Positions 1-34,444 of a stretch of 64,000 bases of DNA are shown here, in pieces (position 1 is the first letter of the stretch; each line of letters opens with the position of its first letter). Below the pieces are notes generated by a model. It was not told where the DNA came from and made no database searches. It saw only the letters and a list, made by a program, of their open reading frames with translations. The stretch covers positions 29,397,148-29,461,147 of the forward strand of contig NC_090706.1 in NCBI RefSeq assembly GCF_040954835.1, written 5' to 3'. Position numbers and translations under genes: made by a program. Origin of the DNA: Lepisosteus oculatus. Its lineage: Eukaryota; Chordata; Actinopteri; Semionotiformes; Lepisosteidae.

Positions 1-292
1 TTCTTATACATACTGTTACGCCATTTTGTGTAGTGTTCATGAAGGAGTTCCGACAGCGATTTGTAACATCATTCAAGTGAAGAGTTACCGGTGTTTGTCA
101 AGAGTAGGTCAGTCATCCAACACTGGGACTATGTCAAGGTCAGGAGGGAGCTTATATAAAGAGAGCCACAGAAAAACCTTTTCTTAACTAACCAGGAACT
201 AGCCGAACGAAAACTATATCACATAGAGCAGGACAATTGTACACTTTCTTGCTGCTAGTGACTGCCAGACGTAAATATCTCATTAATAATAC

Positions 293-3200
293 CTCTCCAA
301 TTAATGATCCAGGTAACAAGGTGGCCACTCTGTCACCACGGCCACCATCTCCAAAGACCTGAAAACATGTATTTCTAGGTTACTTTTGTAAGAAAAACAT
401 GTTTTAATATTGTATATGAGGCAAAAATAAGTTTTTTTATTAGTCATTTACAAAGTTACCACTAACTAGCTATTATATATGGATACATACTGTACATAAA
501 ACATAAAACCCAGCAAATGCAAAAACGTTAACACAAAATGAATCTCTCCTAGTACCTGCACAAGCCCATGCTGAACATAGTACATGGACTGACTGATTTC
601 TCCAGTCTTTGCCAGAATTTGCCCAGTGCTGTACGTGTAGGGGTTAATTTTAACTGACAAAGCTCTTCTGAAGCCTTCATCAGTCCCTCGAAACAAAGTG
701 GCCTGGAAGAAAAATGAAAAAACGATACAACACAAATACGACGCAAATGCAATGGAATCCATTCCTGTCCTTGCGTGTGTTTTGTAAAATAAAAAAACGA
801 ACACAAACTTATTTAATGTCCATCACAATATGTCCACTTTACTATCTGTCGTTTGAAAATGACACACAAGCCAGGGCAGAACTGTGGCGCAGCAGTTGGC
901 ATTGCTGCCTCACAGCGCTGTGGCCTTGTGTTCGATTTCTGGGGGGCTATCTGCGTGCAGCTTTCATGTTACCTCCTGTGTTCACATGGGTTTCCTCTGG
1001 AGGCTCCAGTTTGTTCCCACAGTCCAAAAACATACTGGTAGGGTAACTGGCTTCTAAGAAAACTGGCGCTGGTGTGAGTGTGTGTGTTTGTGTATACCCT
1101 GTGATGGACTGTACCCCTTATCCACTGCTTGCCGGGATAGGCTCTGGCTCCCCCACAACCCTGTATTAAAATGGTCAGAAAAGTACTCTCCACAGCGAAA
1201 TCCAAAACCTTTTGAGAAGGCTAGCGTACAGATTCCAAATTTCCTCAGACGCAAGCGATAGAAAAAGTGCATTTCAGTGGTCATAAGAACACACTTTTAA
1301 GGCCTTACCTTCTTCATCAGTGGCTGATAACAAGCTGAAGCAATTTCTGAGCGGAGAGTGAAAGGAAGGTCGTCCAGTAACCCAGACACGATGCTCCCTT
1401 TCCGATGCTTCCACAGGTATATGTAATACTTGTACACCCATGCTTGAATTTCATCAGGCAAGCCAATGTCTTTCTTTAGTTACAAAATATATAGAAAATC
1501 AAACAAACGTAAAACAGCAAAGACATCTTGGAATTAAGGAAGAGGAACATTTACTATTAATTTGCATTTAAATATATTTGCATTTAAGAAAGAGATCACA
1601 ATTTCTATTACTAATGATAATTAAGTTTAACCATTAGTTAAATTTCCAATTAACAAAAATAGCATTGTTACATTCAAATTAACATGGGAAAAATCGTTCA
1701 AGTTGGAATTTCAGGATAAAGCACTCTTTCCTTCTCTAATACACTCCAAGATTTCATTTTCTCTAGAGGTTATAGTACGATGAGAACCAAATTAATACAG
1801 AGCTTAAGCTACTTTAGGTTTTCCAATGGTAGGTCTGGAGCTACTGTATAACATACAAATATTAGAAGTTTCACATTGCTGACTGCTTAAAATCTAGAAA
1901 TTCACTGCACTTCAGAAAGTTAGTTTTTGAAACTCCTTAATCAGAAATGAAAATTCCACCAGACATCTGAAATGGCCCTAATGAAAAGAATCCATATAAT
2001 ACCTACAGGTTTCCTCAGGGAACTGGGGGATTGCTATAGACAGAAACCTTCATGTTAGTTTCATAAGGTTACCATGTTGAATTTGATAGCCTCCAGTCGG
2101 TGGTAGAACCTTCCTCTGCGAGCATCGAGGTTTGTAATGATGGAGCTCATTCCAGTCATGACCATTCCAAAAATGGCTGTTAAACCGGTAATCATCACCA
2201 AAACCGACAGGTAGACTTCGCTAATGATCACTGGATGAATATCTCCGTATCTGCACACAGTAATCAGAATTCATGATCAGTAAGACACTCTACGAAAGCC
2301 GTGCAGCAATCTGGAGCCTATCCCAGAAGCTCAGGACATGGAAAGGTTGTGTTCTGAATGGGAGCCCATTCAAGGCACACACACAAGCAGGTCTACAGAT
2401 ACCACTTATCCTAACAAAAACGTCTTTGAGACACGAGGTAAATCAGAACGCTTGCAGAAAACCCATATGGGCATGTTAAGAACATGTACACTTCACACAG
2501 AAGGATCGCCCAGGAAAAATGAACCCAGAACATAAAATCTGTGAGATAATAGCATTAACCATCTAGAAAGCCCAGAGTCTTGGTGAGGGCTTGAAATCAG
2601 TTCAGGGTTGGAAAAGGCCTCACGGAGGCTTATACAGTAGTTCAATTACAGAATTATACCACTCAGCTCAACATTCCTTAAAAATACTGCCATCAAGATG
2701 TTTTTTATTTATTTTACACCAACATTACACTCAAGTGTCTTAGAATAGTACATCCTCTTTAGGACTTTTATTAAAAAATATTTTTTTCCCTCAGTCCTGC
2801 CAATCATGAATTATTTGTTGTGTAATTTCATGAAATATATACTGTACATTTACTCACCCTACTGCACACAGTGTGACTCCTGCCCAATACACCGAGGCAA
2901 TATATAAGTCAAAATCACTGACCACGGATATATTCTTTGAAACTGTTGAAAGACATAGAAATGACTATGTTATCGGAGAATCCTTCTTCAGCCATACAAT
3001 TATGCATTACACCATTGAAGCGATTTTTTCCAGACAAATTCTGTACTTATCTAATTCAGATGTGAATAATATTTAACACAGTGCACATAATATCACTACT
3101 TCTTCCTTCACCTGTGCCACACACATTTATCTTGTTTGAGGTGGGATTGATCAACAACACCCCAGTCAATATTGAAAGAATGGAATGGATAAAATGGACT

Positions 3201-5194
3201 TAAATGGATATTTGCCTTTCTTCATCAAGAAGTGATGTGTTTTATTTTAGTTTTTTATCTTCATACACATACCAGCACCATTGTCTTTAAAAATAATCAA
3301 CTTTCTTAATGACAAAATTAGTCTATACTGTCCCATAAAAGATGATGTCAAAAAAAGAAAGATAACTTACAACGGGGTAACAACATCAACCAGGAATTTT
3401 CAAGGCAGACTCTGGCTTCAGAATGATGAACAGATGTACAAATCAAAGAAAACCTTTATAATGAAAGAGAGAAAAAATGTTTGGAAAAGGGCACTGCAAG
3501 TTTGAATCATTTCCATGGTGAGTTAAATAGCACCTCTTTGCATGCTAAGTTTCCAAATTGTTTCCAACAGACTTATTCAGAGCACATTGTAAACCACTGC
3601 ATAGCCTATGAATATTAAGTAAACCTGGAGATCGACTAATAATCTGAAGAACAAGATGGTCTTGAAATGTAGAATTTAACTCCGCAATTTACATTTCAAA
3701 TCACCCTTATTTAGCAACATTGCATTATAAAATGAAAAGGTATTATCTGTTCCATGTAAAAAAACTTTCCCTTTAAAAGTTCTTCTTACATTTTTGTAGT
3801 TAAACTAGAGCTGTCCCTACTGGTTTTACTACAGTACAACAGAATGTCGACCATGTAGTCATTGTTCATAAACTGGATCATGACAGGTGACTCCTTTCTG
3901 CTGTTAATTTATTACACTAGAAGTGATGTACACTGTAGACCATGAACAAATGAATTATCTAAAGTCGTGTCTGTGGACATTTTACAATCTAAATGAAGGA
4001 TTTTTACAGTGTAGCCTGTGAAATTCTTACTGCATTTTAAGCTTGTGATGTTATGATCTTAAGCAGCCAGTGGTTACATGAAAATAAAACAGGGACAACG
4101 GCTTACCAGGAACATGCTGCTACTTGGATACAGAGAACAATCACAACTATATAATTCAAGACAGCCATGTGAACCTTATTCACGTCTGGTTCTTTGCCAA
4201 GAGCCGCTAGAAATAAGAAAGGGAAACAAGTTTAGTGTAAACAAATTGCATTTTCTTCAGTGGTGTTACAATTACTTTTAAGAGCAAAACAATCTAATTA
4301 ATAGAGGAGGAAGACTCAGCCCTTACACATAAAATTGAGCAACCTCCCAACCTTCAGAAGTCGATTCACGTGCAGAAAAGACAAAGATGGATAAGGGATT
4401 TTCACCAGCTCGAAGGGAATGATGCACAAAACGTCCACGATGAACCAGAACTGAAGGTATCGCTTCCGGATCTGTTTCTTATCCAAGGTGACCAGCCCCT
4501 GGTGCTCGAAGCCGATGTAAAAGCGGGACACAATGTTCAGGACGTAGACCGCGTCGAGGCAGTACTCGATGGCCACCAGCCAAAGCATGTTGGCATCGAA
4601 AGACACCTGGGCAGAAAGCAGCAGAGTGACCCCGCTACCCATCACAGCAGCTCAGCCTCCCTGAGGCCCTTTCCTGTCCTGCTCTGTTCCCATGCCCTCG
4701 GCCAGACTGGGCTTGGCAGATTAACTCCACATGTGACATCTGCAATTTAAATCTAAATGAGTGTGTACTGTTCCTCCTACAGTCCCTGTACAGTACAGGT
4801 AACGCTACAGACGCTACAGTTCCATGTGGGTCCTAATGACCCAGTTTAGTGATGGGGACACTATACTGTAAACAGGCGCCAAGACACAAAACTGAGGTCC
4901 TGACTCTCTGTGGTCATTAAAAATCCCAGACAGTTTCTCGAAAAGAACCAGGACCAAATTTCCCATTGGCCCTTATCAATCATGGCCTCCTAATAATCCC
5001 AATCTCTGAACTGGCTTCATTACTCTGTTCTCCTCCCCACTGAGAGCTGGTGTGTGGTGAGAGTACTGGTGCACTCTGGCTGCCATCGCATCATCCAGGT
5101 GGGGCTACACATTGGTGGTGGTGGAGGGGAGTCCCCATTACCTGGATAAAACTTTGAGTGGAGTGTCCAGAAAAGCGCTATATAAGTGTAAGCA

Positions 5195-5250
<56 letters not shown>

Positions 5251-5595
5251 TCCAATCCATACAATGTCCATTATCACTAGAAGCTATTAAAAGTTACAAA
5301 AAAACACAACCAAGCAATATGAACCTTTACACCTCAGTGCTTCAGCAAACGTTATTTTTTTCCGGGGGTATGGATTTAGGGGGGGGCTTATCTAAGCAAC
5401 CTCGAGACATGGCAGACCTCCCTTTACCTGGTAGAGAGTGATCGCAATGGAGGCCAGCGAGGTGACGGAGATGAAGAGCTCCCAGTTCCGCACCAGCTGC
5501 TTTTTGGGAGAGACCACATACTGGCTGCGGAGGGCGGCGGAGCCTGCGGCTGCACGGTCCTCCACGTCGTAATCGTAGATGTCTTCAAAGCCCAT
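293..5595 (-). CDS. Cyclic-nucleotide-binding-domain K+/cation channel (HCN/CNG/EAG superfamily), 5' part; gene continues off the left edge
   Basis: Membrane channel of the voltage-gated, CNBD-containing superfamily. Exons on the minus strand: 5595-5428 (start ATG, cytoplasmic N-terminus and S1 ending at LYQ); 4606-4327 (S2-S4, with FIVDVLCIIPFELVK in S3 and a short S4 HVNRLLKVGRLLNF); 4206-4107 (S5, MAVLNYIVVIVLCIQVAACSW); 2942-2858 (pore helix, YIASVYWAGVTLCAVG); 2250-2073 (completes the GYGD filter, then S6); 1473-1309 (C-linker, KDIGLPDEIQAWVYKYY); 702-556 and 358-293 (CNBD beta-roll up to a Gly-Glu matching the phosphate-binding cassette). Phases agree at all these junctions except S5 to pore, where a turret exon near 3110-3230 is needed but its ends are uncertain. 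GYGD suggests K+ selectivity. S4 has only three basic residues (R, K, R). This resembles fish HCN-like or CNGK-type sperm channels, but I cannot name the orthologue. The rest of the CNBD and the C-terminus lie beyond position 1. Confidence 0.85.
875..1180 (+). mobile_element. tRNA-derived V-SINE-like element (channel CNBD intron)
   Basis: The head TGTGGCGCAGCAGTTGGCAT is tRNA-like. The central part has GGGTTTCCTCTGGAGGCTCC, CCCACAGTCCAAAAACATAC and AACTGGCTTCT. The 3' part reads GTGATGGACTGTACCCCTTA and GCCGGGATAGGCTCTGGCTC. This matches the layout of vertebrate V-SINEs as I know it. A second copy lies at 32895-33205. Confidence 0.72.
4830..5250 (+). mobile_element. SINE3-like element, body and (ATT)n tail (channel intron 1)
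   Basis: Shares GATGGGGACACTATACTGTA and the following body (CCTGACTCTCTGTGGTCATT, CTCCCCACTGAGAGCTGGTG) with the copies at 31465 and 37795. It ends in AAGCGCTATATAAGTG followed by about 16 ATT repeats at 5197-5246, which form the SINE tail. The 5S-like head is missing. Confidence 0.75.
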
Positions 5596-5815
5596 GGCCG
5601 GAGCGGGGCGCTAACCGCACCTGTGACACCGCCATCCGGGCAGGCCCGGGGCAAACAGGGCAGAAAAGTGGCGCTTGGTCTTCACGGTCAATCAGTATTA
5701 TTGGCTAACTAATCATATTTACCATCACTGACTGATAAGCGAAAAACAGAGATAATGCTTTAAAGAACGTCACTGTATCGCCGTGATTTTACAGCAGAGC
5801 TGCGAAGTTAAAAAT

Positions 5816-6067
5816 ATATATATTGTAACGCAACGGGGGCTCAGGCGGGCGCCCTTGCCGCATCTGGTCGGCCCCATCCCGACTGGAGGCTCGAACCCGG
5901 GACTTCCGCGTCTCTCTGCAGCGACCTAGCCCCGTGAGCCAAAGAGAGATCTCTTCACAGCCCAGTAGCTGTGGTCCTGCTATCACAGGGAAGGGCGGTG
6001 ACGTCACCCGCTCTGGTACGCCGGCTCTTACACACTGCCTGTCGGCCGTAAGCGTTACAATATATAT
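5816..6067. mobile_element. MITE-like element with terminal inverted repeats and an internal tRNA-like promoter
   Basis: The left end (5816-5831) and right end (6052-6067) are perfect inverted copies of about 16 bp, ATATATATTGTAACGC. They enclose about 220 bp of GC-rich sequence. On the minus strand the interior has a tRNA-like A box (TGGCTCACGGGG, about 5943-5932) and a B box (GGGTTCGAGCC, about 5898-5888). A tRNA-derived unit bounded by terminal inverted repeats is unusual. The element sits about 220 bp upstream of the channel start codon, so it may lie in that gene's 5' flank or 5' UTR. A SINE with fortuitous flanking palindromes is the alternative. Confidence 0.55.
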
Positions 6068-6898
6068 GACATAAGGTTCCACCAGAGCCGAAACTTGAAG
6101 CGTTTTTACTTTACCTTTCCCAGCATTTAACTCGTTAAATGTGAACAATAACTGTATTAGGATCAATGTGAGCTACAGATAGACCCGCAATTGTACTCCT
6201 AGCCCGCAGGAAAGGGCAGAAAGGAAGACAAAGCACGGAAAATCCTAAATAGACTAGAAAAACTGAGACTGGAAGACTTACTCGTCACTTTAACGCATGA
6301 GATGTCGGTGGGGAAGGCGGTGGAGGGTGTCTGAATAGTGAATATTTTTGACAGAAAGTAGACCTTGCGTGTTAACCGCGGCGTCTCCGAAATACGTTAA
6401 AAAAGCGGATTTCTCCGAAGCACTCGCGAGCTCATATTTGAATTTTTTCCCGGGGTTAATTCCAAGCCGCTCGCCCTCGCGCTTAACGGAACAGCCTGAC
6501 GCGTCTCAGCTGGCGGGTACCGTCACTCCAGATTTTCTACAAAAAAACAGCAAAAATGTCCCCCGGGTTACCGTCTCTAACACCTTCAGATCCCTGACCG
6601 GTGCACATCTCTGGCTGTTGAGGCTGGGGATCTGGAACAGGTCTTATACTTGACCATTTCAATAAAGTATTGACACAGGTCAGTGTCCTGGGGGGACAGC
6701 GTCATATACACAGCAGAACAGCACGGTGCAGTTGAACATAAGCACGTACAGCACTCTTCACAAAGAGTCGTGGCTCAAAGACAACAATTCGCTATGGAGC
6801 AGTCCATTTTTTCTGTGACTGGGGCTCCATGACCCTTAGAATATTGCTAAAAATGAGAGGAAAAACAAAAGCCACGCTGGAACCAGGTCAAAAACGCC
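6068..6898. other. Intergenic region between the channel and kdm3b
   Basis: I see no convincing gene between the channel 5' flank and the kdm3b 3' end. Small open frames here lack family similarity and splice context. The right part precedes the kdm3b polyadenylation signal in transcript terms, so it lies beyond the 3' end of the transcript. Confidence 0.5.
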
Positions 6899-6904
6899 TT
6901 TATT
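6899..6904 (-). terminator. kdm3b polyadenylation signal AATAAA
   Basis: A canonical AATAAA on the minus strand, about 465 nt after the kdm3b stop codon. It implies a short 3' UTR (7368 to about 6880). No better candidate lies between it and the stop. Confidence 0.6.
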
Positions 6905-7368
6905 AAAAAACAAAATAAAAAAACAAAAACCAAAACAGAACGGTTTTGAAAACGCTGGAAAGCTTGCAGTCGGCGGAGGCTCTGAGGAAGCCGGGCTGCT
7001 CCCCGCTCCGCACAGTCCCCAGGCGAAAGGCACGCCGCCCCCTCGGAGAAGAGATCCCACAATCCCGGCTGGCGACGGACGGAGGCTCCGACCTTCGGAA
7101 AACACATCCGGAGAGCGCGCGCCGTCCCACAGGAGTAAACCCCCCCCTCCCCCCTCCCACCGGCTACAACAGACCACAGACAGGAGAAGAAATAAAACGA
7201 CACGGGGACATGGGGCTGCTCGCCTTTCCGACGCTTGACCCACACAGGAGACCCCCCCCGTGGATCGCGCGCCGAGGCTGGGGGGGCATCTGTGCCGGCG
7301 GTGCGAGGTGTAGTACTGCACCGGCGCCCGCCCTCCGGCCAGGGGTCGTCCCGGGACACCGGAGCCGG

Positions 7369-30614
<23,246 letters not shown>

Positions 30615-31066
30615 CCCGAGCCCCCCTCGGAAAACAAAATGCAGGAATGGAGAAAAAAATAACTTCTGCACAGGGAACTCTTGATACTGTCGTCTCCACT
30701 ACCCCCCCCCGCCGTCTCCCCCCCAGCACTCCTCTAGAGAGGAGTCCTCCAGATACTGCGCCGCTGGTTGGGGGAAAAAGCGGTTGCAAATAATAATTGC
30801 AAGGGTAGAAAGAGAGAGAGCGCTCCCCCGTCCGCAGCAATAAAATGTTATTGTTCACAATGCAACAATCCCGCTCTGTCCGCCATTACAGCAGCCCGAC
30901 GCGCTCCTGCACACTGCAGAGCTCCTATCCTGGGCGTGAGGGAAACTGCGCGGCGCCCCCCAGCGCCCAGTCCGGGCAGCACAGGGAGAGGGAAGGAGGC
31001 GGGGCAGTTGGAAGCGAGGCAGTTGCAAGTGAGGCCAAATTATTAGGTCCCCGCAGTCAAATCAAT

Positions 31067-31168
31067 TGGTGTCCAGCCCTGGTCCTGCAGGTCTGAGGGG
31101 TCACCCTTAACTCTGCAGTTTCTGCTCCCTGGAGCAATAATCTCCCTCTGACCCCTGGAGTAGGAGAG
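31067..31168 (-). repeat. Dispersed repeat copy B, inverted relative to copy A
   Basis: The reverse complement of this segment matches 28986-29097 with only scattered differences over about 100 bp. The two copies form an inverted pair around kdm3b exon 1 and its promoter. Confidence 0.65.
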
Positions 31169-31199
31169 GGGTTTAGAGAGGTCAGAACTCAAGGACGAC

Positions 31200-31395
31200 A
31201 GCTGAATTCTTGCTGCCCATTCTGGGCTCCACTGGCCATTCCTGCTGCCCATTCCAATCTCTACTGGCCATTCCAGACTCCACTGGCCATTCCAATCTCT
31301 ACTGGCCAGTCCAGACTCCACTGGCCATTCCTGCTGCCCATTCCAATCTCTACTGGCCATTCCATACTCCACTGGCCATTCCTGCTGACTGGATT
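31200..31395. repeat. Short minisatellite of CCATTCC-type units
   Basis: Alternating units CTGGCCATTCCTGCTGCCCA and CTGGCCATTCCAGACTCCA, with variants, repeated about seven times upstream of kdm3b. Confidence 0.7.
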
Positions 31396-31464
31396 GCTCC
31401 AAACTCACGTGTGCTCCAGACCACCTGACCACGGCAGGGAATAAATCCCCTGGTGGACGAGAAT

Positions 31465-31690
31465 CTCAGCAGGATAATAATCTACATTGATTTCCCTGCA
31501 ACATACAGCTGGCAGCCCACTGAAGCCCAGCAGGTGTGAGCCTGGCCAGTACCTGGGACTCCTGGGAAAGCTAAGGCTGCTGCTGGAAGAGGTGTTAGTG
31601 GGACCAGCAGGGGGCGCTCACCCTGCGGTCTGCGTGAGTTCTGATGCCCCAGTATAGTGACGGGGACACTATACTGTAAAACGGGTTCCA
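31465..31690 (+). mobile_element. 5S rRNA-derived SINE (SINE3-like), 3'-truncated
   Basis: The head contains GAAGCCCAGCAGGTGTGAGC then CTGGCCAGTACCTGG. This matches the 5S rRNA internal promoter region (GAAGCTAAGCAGGGT...CCTGGTTAGTACTTGGATGGGAGACC), so it is a 5S-type head. The body continues with GGACCAGCAGGGGGCGCTCA and CCCCAGTATAGTGACGGGGA. Other copies lie at 4830-5250, 37795-38285 and (diverged) 60905-61025. Confidence 0.75.
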
Positions 31691-32254
31691 TCCTTCGGCT
31701 ATCCGACCCAGATAGTCTTATAGGTCTCCCCAAATCAGAAAGCCCCAACCCAGCTAGTCTTATAGGTCACCCTAAATCAATCAGTGAAGACTGGGAACAC
31801 TTGTACGTTATCAATCAAAAAATAAGCAGCTAGTTAGGCTGGATTTTCTCTATGTACTTGTTACATTTATGTTCTTTTTTATTTTTCGAAATGATCTGTA
31901 AATTACTTAACAACTCACTGGTTTAACTGGTTAGGGTGAAATTGTTGCAAGGCTTTGGAAACTGAGTAAATGGCACTTCGGGACCTGGGCTGGCCACCCG
32001 TGCTGTAACCCCTCGAACCCCGGTCACGAAGTAGTGGGGGTGTTTCTAACTTCCTCTCCTTGGCTCTCAGTGGACGCGCAAGCTTGGTTGCTATGGTCGG
32101 AGCAGCAGCCAGTCAGAAAATCCGGTTCAAGGCTGAGGCTTTCTGATTGGCCGAAGAGCTGAAGAGCCGCAGTGGATTGGCCGCTCAAGGTGACGGCGGG
32201 AACATGAATGAGGAGAACCAGGACAGACACATGATCCATTCACATGATTTCTGG

Positions 32255-32515
32255 TGGAGTGGTGGCACAGTGGCTGAAAGGTTGCTGGTTCAAATCCCGC
32301 AGGTGGCAGAGGAAGCCTACTCTCTTGGGCCCCTGAGCAAGGCCCGGAAAAGCTGCTCCAGGGGTGCTGTATAAATGGCTGACCCTGTGGTCTCACCCCC
32401 AGCTTCTCTCCCTGTCTGTGTGTCTCAGGAAGAGCAAGCTGGGGTATGTGAAAAGACAAATTCCTAAAGCAAGAAATTGTATATGGCCAATAAAGTGATC
32501 TTATCTTACCTGATC
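32255..32515 (+). mobile_element. tRNA-derived SINE of a second family
   Basis: The head has GTGGCACAGTGGCTGAAAGG and the B box GGTTCAAATCC. The body includes CCCCTGAGCAAGGCCCGGAA and GTGCTGTATAAATGGCTGAC. The 3' end AATAAAGTGATCTTATCTTA resembles a LINE tail. Confidence 0.65.
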
Positions 32516-32894
32516 CCGTGGCAGAATGGCACCTTGTAGTATTTAAAAATCTTTTTGGCAAGCTGGGATTCCTGCAGTCGAAGCCCCATCTACAGAATGG
32601 GACTGTTCACCCCTACACCCTGCCAGGACCCCTGGAGCTATTAAGATGCCCCCCTATAAAGGACGTGTCGTTATCAAGCAGGTTGGACCCCGAATGAAGG
32701 AACTGTGAGCAGAAGGATGCTGTCATGTGTGAAGTGGCCAACAGAGGGAGCCTCATGCAGCCTAACTGGCGAAAGGTCTGAAGTTTCTGCTTTGAGATCT
32801 AGGGTGTCCAGCTCACTCCCCGGAGAGAATGGGGACTTCTGGGTTTTGTTCCAACCCCTGGAGTCAATTAATCAATTGACCCGATACTTTTTCT

Positions 32895-33205
32895 AATTCA
32901 AGCGATGGCACAGTGGCGCGGTGGCTAGCTTTACTGCCTGGCGGCCCTGGGGTGCCATCTGTGTGGAGCTTGTCCCTGTCTCCACAGGCATTTTCCTCCC
33001 GCAGTCCAAAGACGATGAACAGGTAGGTTAATTGGCTTCTGGGAAGACTGGCCCTGATGTGTGCGAGTGTCTCTGTCTGTGTGCCCCCTGTGATGGACTG
33101 GCGTCCCGGCCGGGGTGTATCCTGCATTGCGCCCAGTGCTTGCTGGGATAGGTTCTGGCTCCCCGTGACCCTTGACTGGATACAGGGGTCAGAAAATGAG
33201 TGAAC
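32895..33205 (+). mobile_element. tRNA-derived V-SINE-like element, second copy
   Basis: Carries GGCACAGTGGCGCGGTGGCT at the head, CCCGCAGTCCAAAGACGATG in the centre, and GTGATGGACTGGCGTCCCGG, GTGCTTGCTGGGATAGGTTC and GACTGGATACAGGGGTCAGA at the 3' end. It is better preserved than the copy at 875-1180. Confidence 0.75.
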
Positions 33206-33694
33206 GGATTTTTCTAAATTAGACAGACAGATTTCTCATAAGGTCTTCAACAGTTTATGAACTGTAACACAAGACCTACACTTCATTCAATGTTAAACAA
33301 CCCAAAAACCAGAGGACACAGAGTTGGACACCCCTGTCTTAGAAGACAGATTATCTTAGTGTTTTTGTAACTTTAACTAGCACCGGTGTCCAGTCCTGGT
33401 CCTAGTGTCCAGCACAGGACGTCCTGTTACCCGTTCTTGCCAAGATCTCGAGGAGTTCACTGTGCCAGTCTCCGGATCCGTCAGCCAAGACGAACTCGTG
33501 CACAGGACCCCCCTGTGTCATTAACCCCTCACTGTCTGGGCCAGCTAACAGACATTGAGTCAAAGCATTTATCAGCGCCTTGCAGGAAGCAGCACCCAGG
33601 ACATGGGCAGACCCTGCAGGACGGGATCACGCAGAGGAGGATTGTCTGCACACCCAGTGTCTCCTTGGTCTGGTAGAGAAAACAACACTCAATA

Positions 33695-33700
33695 TTTATT
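33695..33700 (-). terminator. Candidate spon2 polyadenylation signal AATAAA
   Basis: A canonical AATAAA on the minus strand about 745 nt beyond the spon2 stop codon. A LINE-like fragment at 34000-34245 would then sit in the 3' UTR. A closer, non-canonical site cannot be excluded. Confidence 0.35.
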
Positions 33701-33999
33701 CATCAGTTACACAGGTTAAAGTACAGCATACCGTATATACACCAGACGGCTGGTTGGGGTTGTTTTTTTTTAGTAAATCTCAAGTCTTTTCATGTTTCGG
33801 CAGAGAAACAAAAGTTCAGATTTTTTCTTGGTAGAGCGCCCCCCGGTGGAGCCCGCAGGAAGCGCTGGTGCGTCCGGCTCTGAAGGAGGAAGGAATGCGC
33901 GACTGCACCCCCCTCATGTGGCTGCTGGTTGAGGGGGGCAGGCGTCACGGCAACAGCGCTCTGGACCCCGCTGCTGGTCGGAGTTGAGCGCCAGGAGAC

Positions 34000-34245
34000 C
34001 GCTCTTTCAGTGCATCAATTCAAAGAGGCCATTCAGCCCATCCGGCCCGTTTGCACGTTAGTAGCCAAGTAATCTGGGGATCCAGCGGTTTTCTTGAAGG
34101 AGGCCAGGGTATCGGTTTCAACAACGTGGCCGGGCAGCTTGTTCCACACTCCCGCCACCCTCTGTGTAAAGAGGTGCCTTCCTGTTCTCAGTGCTAAATG
34201 CTCCTCTCTGTAGTTTCCACGGCGTGCAGCTGGTCGTGTCAGAAC
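34000..34245 (-). mobile_element. LINE-like 3' fragment, minus orientation
   Basis: The minus strand reads VWNKLPGHVVETDTLASFKK, a pattern seen at the C-terminus of non-LTR retrotransposon proteins. Homologous plus-strand pieces lie at 29290-29520 and 46075-46225. Confidence 0.55.
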
Positions 34246-34444
34246 CGTTGCTTGCAGAATGGGGGTGAAGTTGGGGGGGGGCTGGGGGGCAGGGGGGCTG
34301 CCCTGCTGTGACCTGTGAGGCGGAGGGCTCGGAGAAACGGGCTGCTTGCGTGCTAGTGGTTCTCTGCGTGTGTGCGGCGTGTTATAGTGCACATGCTGTA
34401 CACCCAGTGCTGGCCGGAGGAGGGGAGCAGGGGGCCCGGCGGCC

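Noticed and set aside
5112-5277. Leu-rich and Ile-rich short frames
   Set aside because: Translations of the (ATT)n tail of a SINE.
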